DNA from: Acidobacteriota bacterium
GTDB taxonomy: Bacteria; Acidobacteriota; Blastocatellia; Pyrinomonadales; Pyrinomonadaceae
Direction: 5' to 3'
NCBI GenBank assembly: GCA_003222935.1
Contig: QHXL01000329.1
Location: forward strand, 1-12,791
DNA length: 12,791 nt
Shown: positions 7,823 through 12,791 of the stretch, piece by piece
Position numbering within the stretch: position 1 is the first letter of the stretch
Layout: every line of letters starts with the position of its first letter
Program-made: the position numbers and the translations under genes
The notes under the pieces: model-generated
The model's database searches: none
Told to the model about the DNA's origin: nothing
Seen by the model: the letters and a program-made list of their open reading frames with translations, nothing else

Positions 7823-7897
7823 AGTGGCACAGACTTCAGTCTGTGTTGATCAAGCAAATGAGTCTCATTAAGAACACAGACTGAAGTCTGTGCTACT
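7823..7897. repeat. REP-like inverted doublet (hairpin element B)
   Basis: The arms at 7823-7847 and 7873-7897 are reverse complements over 25 bases with one mismatch. Each arm is itself a palindrome, CACAGACT-TC-AGTCTGTG or its complement, so it can fold alone or as one long stem. The 25-base loop has a third palindrome, AATGAG-T-CTCATT (7857-7869), and TTGATCAA spans 7846-7853. The element begins 2 bases after the hydrolase stop codon and no T run follows. This is the layout of a REP doublet of the kind associated with RAYT transposases; no RAYT gene is present here. The remaining 7898-8083 holds no gene or convincing promoter that I can see. Confidence 0.85.
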
Positions 7898-8162
7898 CGC
7901 TTTGCCGAGATCATTAACAAGTGTTAGTTTAGGGCTTCCAGTTTTCCAGTTCTTCTTGATACCCGTAACAATGTAATTAGCCGGCCGAACGTTATTCTGT
8001 TTGTAGCCGTTTCGTATCTCCGGCACGCTTCCGTCGTGCTGTTTGCAGCTAATGTCTTAAATCAAAATGAGGAAATGCTCCATATGACTACGTCTACGTG
8101 CGCCGATAGCAGTTCACGATGTGCAAAGTTCCTGGTCTCCTTACTCCTGATCACCTTGCTGT

Positions 8163-8804
8163 TTGTTTTGCCACTGGCTCCTCCCGGCCAACCAATCCGG
8201 GCAACGACCGAATCAGGAAACGCCACGTTCGCAGGCGTCACCATCACCTGCAGCGGCGCAGGAGGCTGCTAAAAAGCCGGAAGACGAGAAGAAACCCGAC
8301 GAACCACCGCGTCCGCGCGACCCAATGTCGACGCCAACCTTTAATGGCTTGCGGTTTCGTTCGATTGGCCCCGCATTTACCTCAGGCCGCGTCAGCGGAT
8401 TCGCCGTCGACCCAAACAACTCGTCCCGTTACTTTGTTGCGGTCGCTTCGGGTGGAGTGTGGAAAACAATCAACAGCGGAACGACATGGTCACCAGTTTT
8501 CGACAGCGAAGGCTCGTATTCAATCGGCGCCATAGCGCTCGATCCTAAGAATTCAGCAACGGTCTGGGTAGGCACTGGTGAAAACAACAGCCAACGCAGC
8601 GTCTCGTATGGAAATGGCGTTTATCGTTCAGACGACGCAGGACGCACCTGGAGAAACGTTGGACTAAAAACTTCGGAACACATCGGTCGCATCGCGATCG
8701 ATCCGAAAGACTCGAACATCGTCTACATCGCGTCGCAAGACGCTCGACGGCGGCAAGACCTGGAAAAACATACTCAACATCAGCGAGAACACTGGCGTCA
8801 CTGA
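8163..8804 (+). CDS. BNR-repeat protein, N-terminal fragment
   Basis: This open frame starts at a TTG that is only formal: its first 8 codons overlap the signal-peptide frame of the same broken gene. Credible protein begins near LLPANQSGQ (about 8178). It runs through a proline/alanine/lysine-rich linker into the first propeller blades, with FNGLRFRSIGPAFTSGRVSGFAVDP-type sequence and two Asp-box-like motifs, NSGTTW and SDDAGRTW. After VYIASQ (8736-8738) the last 22 codons are out of frame and should not be read as protein. It lacks its own signal peptide and ribosome site, so it is unlikely to be expressed as drawn. Confidence 0.6.
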   Translation: MFCHWLLPANQSGQRPNQETPRSQASPSPAAAQEAAKKPEDEKKPDEPPRPRDPMSTPTFNGLRFRSIGPAFTSGRVSGFAVDPNNSSRYFVAVASGGVWKTINSGTTWSPVFDSEGSYSIGAIALDPKNSATVWVGTGENNSQRSVSYGNGVYRSDDAGRTWRNVGLKTSEHIGRIAIDPKDSNIVYIASQDARRRQDLEKHTQHQREHWRH

Positions 8805-8805
8805 C

Positions 8806-11472
8806 GTGGCAATCGATCCGAACGAGCCGAGTACGATCTACGCCGCCTCTTATCAACGACGACGCCACTACTTCACGCTGATCAATGGCGGTCCGGAAAG
8901 CGCTCTCTACAAATCGACTGACTCGGGTGCGACCTGGAATAAATTAAGAGGCGGCTGGCCTACGGTCGAAATGGGACGAATCGGGATTGCAATTTCGCCG
9001 GTTGATTCAAATGTTGTTTACGCCACAGTTGAAGCCGCTGATAGAAAAGGGGGCATCTTCCGCTCTGCGGATCGTGGCGGGAGTTGGGAGCGTCGAAATG
9101 AGTTTGACTCGGGCGCGATGTACTACGCGCGCATCGTGGCTGATCCGAAGGACGTCGATCGTATCTACGTGATGAACGTCAACCTGATGGTGTCTGACGA
9201 TGGCGGACGAACCATTAGGCGCCTGGGCGAACGATCGAAGCACGTCGATAACCACGACATCTGGATCGATCCAAAGGACAATGACCACTACCTCGTCGGT
9301 TGTGACGGTGGTGTTTATGAGAGTTTTGATCGAGGAGTCAATTGGGACTTTAAGGAAAATCTTCCAGTTGCCCAGTTCTACGACATTGCTACCGACAACG
9401 CCAAGCCTTTCTACAACGTCTATGGCGGAACGCAAGACAACTTCAGTTTTGGTGGTCCAGCCCGTACTCGCAGTGTGTCGGGAATCGTTAACTCGGATTG
9501 GTTTGTAACAAATGGCGGCGATGGCTTTCGATCGCAGGTGGATCCGGAAGATCCAAACACGATCTACGCGTCGTTACAGCACGGGGTGATTGTTCGTTTC
9601 GATAAGCAAACAGGCGAACGACTTGGTATTCAGCCGCAGCCTGGTCGTGGCGAAGATCCATGGCGCTGGAACTGGGATAGTCCGTTTATCATCAGTCCAC
9701 ACTCTCACACCCGTCTTTACATGGCTGCTGACAAACTCTTTCGCAGTGACGATCGTGGCGATACCTGGACTCCGATTAGTGGTCAGTTATCACGCGCTCT
9801 TGATCGCGACAAGTTACCGGTGATGGGTAAGGTCTGGGGTATCGACGCTGTCGCGAAGAATCAATCCACTGCATTTTACGGAAACGCGTCGGCATTGGCC
9901 GAGTCGCAGAAGAAGGATGGCTTGATCTACGTAGGAACTGACGACGGCTTGATCCAGGTAACTGAAGATGGCGGCAAGAACTGGCGCAAGATCGAAAAAT
10001 TCCCCGGTGTAGCCGACATGGCCTACGTTAGCAGGATTATTACGTCCAATCACGATGCGACCACAGCATTCGCGAGTTTTGATAACCATCAAAACGCTGA
10101 CTTCAAGCCTTACATTCTGAAAACTACTGACGCTGGTCGTACATGGACCTCCATCAGCAACAATCTTCCTGCGAATGGTCCAGTTTGGGCGATTGCCGAA
10201 GACCATGTGAATCCGAACCTGCTTTTTGTCGGAACTGAATTTGGGTTGTACTTCTCAATTGATGCTGGTCAAAAGTGGATTCAGCTTAAAGGTGGACTCC
10301 CCACCATCGCTGTGCGAGATATCAATATTCAGAAACGCGAAAACGACCTGGTCATCGGCACCTTCGGACGCGGCATTTACATTCTCGACAATTACACACC
10401 GTTGCGCTTACTCAAAGCTGACACAGTCAGACAAGAGTCGGTTCTATTTCCGGTGAAAGACGCGTTGATGTACATCCAGTCGCAACCGCTGGGTGGACGC
10501 GGGAAGAGTTTCCAGGGGGAGACTTTTTACACTGCAGACAATCCGCCGTTTGGCGCCACCGTAACCTGGGACCTGAAAGACGCGATCAAAACAAAGAAAG
10601 AGAAGCGACAGGAAGCCGAAAGGGAAGCTGAACGAAAGAAAGAACCTGCCGGTTGGCCCACCCAGGCCGACCTTCGTGCCGAGGAAGAGGAGGAAGCGCC
10701 AGCGATCATGGTCACGATCACGGATTCAAATGATCGAGTCGTGCGTAGACTGAATGGTCCGGTTGGGGCTGGAATTCAACGTATCAATTGGGACTTGCGT
10801 TATCCGGCAGCTAACCTTGGTGGTCCGCCGCAACCCGATGCTGATTCCGATTTTGAGCCGCCGTCAGGCTCACTCGTGATGCCTGGCAGGTATAAGGCCT
10901 CGATAGCAAAACGCGTGGATGGCGTCGTTACGCCACTCGGCTCGCCGCAGGAATTTCAGATCGTAGTTGACGGTCAGGAAAACATGTCGATTTCTGATCG
11001 AACTGCCTTGGTTGAGTTTCAGCAAAAAGCAGCTCGTCTACAGCGAGCAGTTAGCGGCGCAACTCAAGCTGCAAATGCTTTGCGACCTCGACTAGCAGCG
11101 ATTAAGCGGGCAATTTCGGAGACTCCGACACTTACTCCTCAACTTCAAGTAGAAGCGACTACCCTTGACCGCCGGGCCGCAGACTTGTTACGCGTCCTGA
11201 GTGGAGACAACGTCGCACGTCAACGAAACATGAATACAGCGCCGTCGATTAATGAGCGAGTCGGCTACGTTGTAGGTGCACAGCGCATGTCAATATCACG
11301 ACCTACTCAAACTCAAATCGCACAATATGCAGCGGCAGCCCAGGATTTTGAGGGAGCGCTTAGTCAGTTGCGAACGCTGATTGAAGTAGATCTCGTAAAA
11401 CTTGAGAAGCAATTGGAAGCTGCCGGCGCGCCATGGACACCGGGCAGGATTCCAGTGTGGACGGACAACTAG
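8806..11472 (+). CDS. BNR/VPS10-type repeat protein, main fragment
   Basis: This 888-codon frame carries most of the broken gene. GTG at 8806 is its first start codon, but family-like sequence extends upstream in the same frame to 8737 (KTLDGGKTWKNIL), so 8806 is not a natural start. Asp-box motifs are at residues 37-44 (STDSGATW), 87-94 (SADRGGSW), about 130-137 (SDDGGRTI, lacking the final Trp), 173-180 (SFDRGVNW), 314-321 (SDDRGDTW), 386-393 (TEDGGKNW), 440-447 (TTDAGRTW) and 484-491 (SIDAGQKW). This pattern belongs to BNR/sortilin-type propellers. After about residue 535 a lysine/glutamate-rich stretch (about 594-636) leads to a domain with INWDLRYPA, and then a helical C-terminal region (about 730-870). 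It has no signal peptide of its own. The stop is 5 bases before hairpin element C. Confidence 0.8.
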   Translation: MAIDPNEPSTIYAASYQRRRHYFTLINGGPESALYKSTDSGATWNKLRGGWPTVEMGRIGIAISPVDSNVVYATVEAADRKGGIFRSADRGGSWERRNEFDSGAMYYARIVADPKDVDRIYVMNVNLMVSDDGGRTIRRLGERSKHVDNHDIWIDPKDNDHYLVGCDGGVYESFDRGVNWDFKENLPVAQFYDIATDNAKPFYNVYGGTQDNFSFGGPARTRSVSGIVNSDWFVTNGGDGFRSQVDPEDPNTIYASLQHGVIVRFDKQTGERLGIQPQPGRGEDPWRWNWDSPFIISPHSHTRLYMAADKLFRSDDRGDTWTPISGQLSRALDRDKLPVMGKVWGIDAVAKNQSTAFYGNASALAESQKKDGLIYVGTDDGLIQVTEDGGKNWRKIEKFPGVADMAYVSRIITSNHDATTAFASFDNHQNADFKPYILKTTDAGRTWTSISNNLPANGPVWAIAEDHVNPNLLFVGTEFGLYFSIDAGQKWIQLKGGLPTIAVRDINIQKRENDLVIGTFGRGIYILDNYTPLRLLKADTVRQESVLFPVKDALMYIQSQPLGGRGKSFQGETFYTADNPPFGATVTWDLKDAIKTKKEKRQEAEREAERKKEPAGWPTQADLRAEEEEEAPAIMVTITDSNDRVVRRLNGPVGAGIQRINWDLRYPAANLGGPPQPDADSDFEPPSGSLVMPGRYKASIAKRVDGVVTPLGSPQEFQIVVDGQENMSISDRTALVEFQQKAARLQRAVSGATQAANALRPRLAAIKRAISETPTLTPQLQVEATTLDRRAADLLRVLSGDNVARQRNMNTAPSINERVGYVVGAQRMSISRPTQTQIAQYAAAAQDFEGALSQLRTLIEVDLVKLEKQLEAAGAPWTPGRIPVWTDN

Positions 11473-11477
11473 TCATC

Positions 11478-11588
11478 GCGGGACTCCTTGGAGTGCGAGG
11501 ACTTGTCACCGGTTTGTTACATTGGTCCGTTTGTTTGCGGCGCGCTGTACCACAGCGGTGACAAGTCCCGCACTCCAAGGAGTCCCGC
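11478..11588. repeat. Long inverted repeat (hairpin element C)
   Basis: The arm at 11478-11510 (33 bases) is the reverse complement of 11557-11588 (32 bases) except for one unpaired A at 11498. Each arm has a central palindrome, ACTCC-TT-GGAGT or its complement. The 46-base loop carries a further small hairpin, CGCTGT (11543-11548), ACC, ACAGCG (11552-11557). It starts 5 bases after the BNR gene stop and ends 17 bases before the ribosome site of the next gene, so it would form part of that gene's 5' leader if transcription reads through. There is no T run after it. It fits a REP doublet or small hairpin mobile element of a different sequence family from A and B. Confidence 0.85.
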
Positions 11589-11616
11589 TATTTACATACA
11601 TATTAGGAGAGCTCTT

Positions 11617-12791
11617 ATGAGGCCAGTGTATTGGATGTCGGTTTTGTTACTGCTATTTATCACGACGACATCTGCTCAACAACGATCGACTGACACGGCT
11701 AGAGTCCAAACCATCACTGACAAGGTTGCGGGGATGCAAAAGTTTCCCGGCTACTTTCCTTTTTATTGGGATGCGAAGGCCGGAAAAGTCTGGCTCGAAA
11801 TCGACAAGTGGAATAGCGAGTTTCTGTACGCTGAATCTCTACCAGCCGGAATCGGTTCTAACGACATCGGACTCGATCGAGGTCAGCTGGGAAACAGTTT
11901 CATAGTTCGTTTCGATCGAGTGGGCCCAAAAGTGTTGCTGGTAGCTCCTAACTATGAGTTCAGAGCACTAACGAATAATGTTGACGAGTTATTGGCGGTT
12001 AAGGATGCCTTTGCTGAATCAACGCTGTGGGGTTTTGACGTAGCGGCTGAAGAGTCGAATCGCGTGCTCGTCGACGCTACGTCTTTCTACTTGCGTGACG
12101 TACACCAGGTTACGAATACGCTTCAACGGGGTCAGCAAGGCACTTATCGTCTAGATCCCAGTCGATGCGCTTTTTATCTTCCCAACACGAAGAACTTTCC
12201 ACTGAATACGGAAGTTGAAACGACACTCACGTTCACCGGTGAACCAACCGGACAATTTGTAAGACAAGTCGTTCCAGCGCCGGAAGCCATCACGGTTCGC
12301 GAGCGACATTCTTTTGTTCAATTACCACCAGCTGGTTACAAGCCGCGGGTCTTTGATCCTCGAGCGAGTTTCCAGGGCATCGCCTATATGGATTTCGCTA
12401 CTCCGATTGAGGAACCAGTAACGAAGCGATACATCGAACGGCACTGTTTGGCAAAGAAGGATCCGTCAGCTGCAGTAAGCGAAGCGGTTGAGCCCATTGT
12501 TTATTACGTCGATCGGGGTGCGCCTGAGCCAGTGCGTTCGGCCTTGGTTGAAGGAGCTCGCTGGTGGAACCAGGGTTTCGAGGCAATTGGTTACAAGGAT
12601 GCTTTTCGAGTTGAGGTGATGCCGCCGGATGTCGATCCGATGGATGTTCGTTACAACGTCATTCAGTGGGTCCACCGTTCGACGCGGGGTTGGTCGTATG
12701 GAAACTCGTTAACCGATCCGCGAACGGGAGAGATCATTCAAGGACGCGTTAGTCTAGGCTCGCTTCGCGACCGTCAGGACTTTTTGATCGC
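11617..12791 (+). CDS. Secreted zinc-dependent metalloprotease, DUF5117/DUF4953-like (3' partial)
   Basis: The frame is open from ATG 11617 to the right edge, giving 391 codons. AGGAGA (11605-11610) lies 6 bases before the start. Residues 1-20 form a signal peptide: MRPVYW, a hydrophobic core, then TTTSA with likely cleavage before Q21. The mature part opens with [13 protein letters not shown] (40-52) and continues with [38 protein letters not shown] sequence, [16 protein letters not shown] and [12 protein letters not shown]. Near the edge come [30 protein letters not shown] and [19 protein letters not shown]. This succession is typical of the large bacterial metalloproteases with DUF5117 followed by the DUF4953 catalytic domain. 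In that family the zinc-binding HExxH lies soon after this point, so the active site is beyond the window and cannot be verified. It is probably exported to the periplasm or outside. The physiological substrate is unknown. Confidence 0.88.
   Translation, partial: MRPVYWMSVLLLLFITTTSAQQRSTDTARVQTITDKVAGMQKFPGYFPFYWDAKAGKVWLEIDKWNSEFLYAESLPAGIGSNDIGLDRGQLGNSFIVRFDRVGPKVLLVAPNYEFRALTNNVDELLAVKDAFAESTLWGFDVAAEESNRVLVDATSFYLRDVHQVTNTLQRGQQGTYRLDPSRCAFYLPNTKNFPLNTEVETTLTFTGEPTGQFVRQVVPAPEAITVRERHSFVQLPPAGYKPRVFDPRASFQGIAYMDFATPIEEPVTKRYIERHCLAKKDPSAAVSEAVEPIVYYVDRGAPEPVRSALVEGARWWNQGFEAIGYKDAFRVEVMPPDVDPMDVRYNVIQWVHRSTRGWSYGNSLTDPRTGEIIQGRVSLGSLRDRQDFLI

Larger units (their letters stand above)
8084..11472 (+). 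pseudogene. Secreted BNR/VPS10-type repeat protein, disrupted by two lesions
   Basis: Three reading frames in succession encode parts of one protein of about 1,130 residues. The ATG at 8084 follows GAGG (8069-8072). It starts a signal peptide with a basic N-region and a hydrophobic core (FLVSLLLITLLFVLPLA), but this frame stops at 8272. The frame starting one base later carries the mature N-terminus from about 8187. Dropping one C from the CCC run at 8183-8185 would join the two as LPLA-PPANQSGQ. That second frame fails near 8738, after VYIAS-Q. The family pattern resumes in the third frame at 8737 as KTLDGGKTW and continues to 11472. About 13 expected residues are missing at this junction. 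Eleven Asp-box-like motifs can be read across the frames, suggesting beta-propellers outside the cytoplasm. It is either a real pseudogene or an assembly with errors. The enzymatic role is unknown; names such as glycosyl hydrolase for this family are not well founded. Confidence 0.8.

Noticed and set aside
7823..7897. Intrinsic terminator of the ubiX-hydrolase operon
   Set aside because: The stem is strong but no T run follows either hairpin, so a standard Rho-independent terminator is not supported.
7898..8083. Promoter for the BNR gene, such as TTGCCG (7902-7907) with TAGTTT (7925-7930), or TTGATA at 7956
   Set aside because: The hexamers are weak or the partner box is at the wrong distance, so no promoter can be called.
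8119..8535. A 138-codon frame overlapping the start of the BNR gene
   Set aside because: It is arginine/histidine-rich with no family-like motif, and it overlaps the better-supported frames, so it is a shadow.
8084..8806. Programmed ribosomal frameshifting to join the BNR gene pieces
   Set aside because: Two shifts would be needed, no slippery heptamer with a downstream structure is evident, and the second junction also lacks conserved residues, which frameshifting cannot restore.

Overview
The window (12,791 bases, close to half G+C) looks like chromosomal DNA of an environmental Gram-negative bacterium. The best guess is Acidobacteriota, perhaps Blastocatellia. The basis is the company of genes: a very large secreted BNR/VPS10-type repeat protein next to a secreted DUF5117/DUF4953-type zinc metalloprotease, an RpoD with a long charged non-conserved region, and intergenic paired REP-like hairpins. 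This placement is inference from gene content and was not checked by any search. All supported genes are on the + strand.

Bases 1-3567 hold two cytoplasmic signalling kinases in tandem, 9 bases apart: a GAF-PAS-PAS histidine kinase cut by the left edge, and a receiver-kinase-receiver hybrid. They probably form one phosphorelay unit. Bases 3601-6370 look like one transcription unit. It starts with a near-perfect sigma-70 promoter whose -10 box lies inside a TTGTAAC-N7-GTTACAA palindrome. It then has an Rrf2-family regulator, the primary sigma factor rpoD (TTG start), thioredoxin trxA, and a strong intrinsic terminator. The order suggests that a redox- or stress-sensing regulator controls its own operon, including the housekeeping sigma factor.

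Bases 6522-7820 carry a two-gene unit: a BsdB/VdcB-like UbiX flavin prenyltransferase and a dienelactone-hydrolase-family hydrolase. No UbiD decarboxylase is present in the window. Bases 8084-11472 are the remains of a gene of about 1,130 codons for a secreted Asp-box (BNR) repeat protein, broken in two places. One lesion is an apparent single extra base just after the signal peptide. The other is an apparent deletion of about 40 bases at a CAAG microhomology inside the propeller. From 11617 to the right edge runs the start of a secreted metalloprotease gene, open at the edge and so without its active site here.

The most unusual feature is a set of three long inverted repeats (6386-6480, 7823-7897, 11478-11588). 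They are unrelated in sequence but share one plan: two inverted copies of a 25-33 base unit, each with a small palindrome at its centre, around a 25-46 base loop. Each sits just after a stop codon or terminator. They resemble REP doublets mobilised by RAYT (TnpA_REP) transposases, but no such transposase gene is in the window. No rRNA, tRNA, CRISPR array, insertion-sequence transposase or replication origin was seen. No gene-free stretch exceeds 300 bases; the longest, 7821-8083, is filled partly by the second hairpin element.
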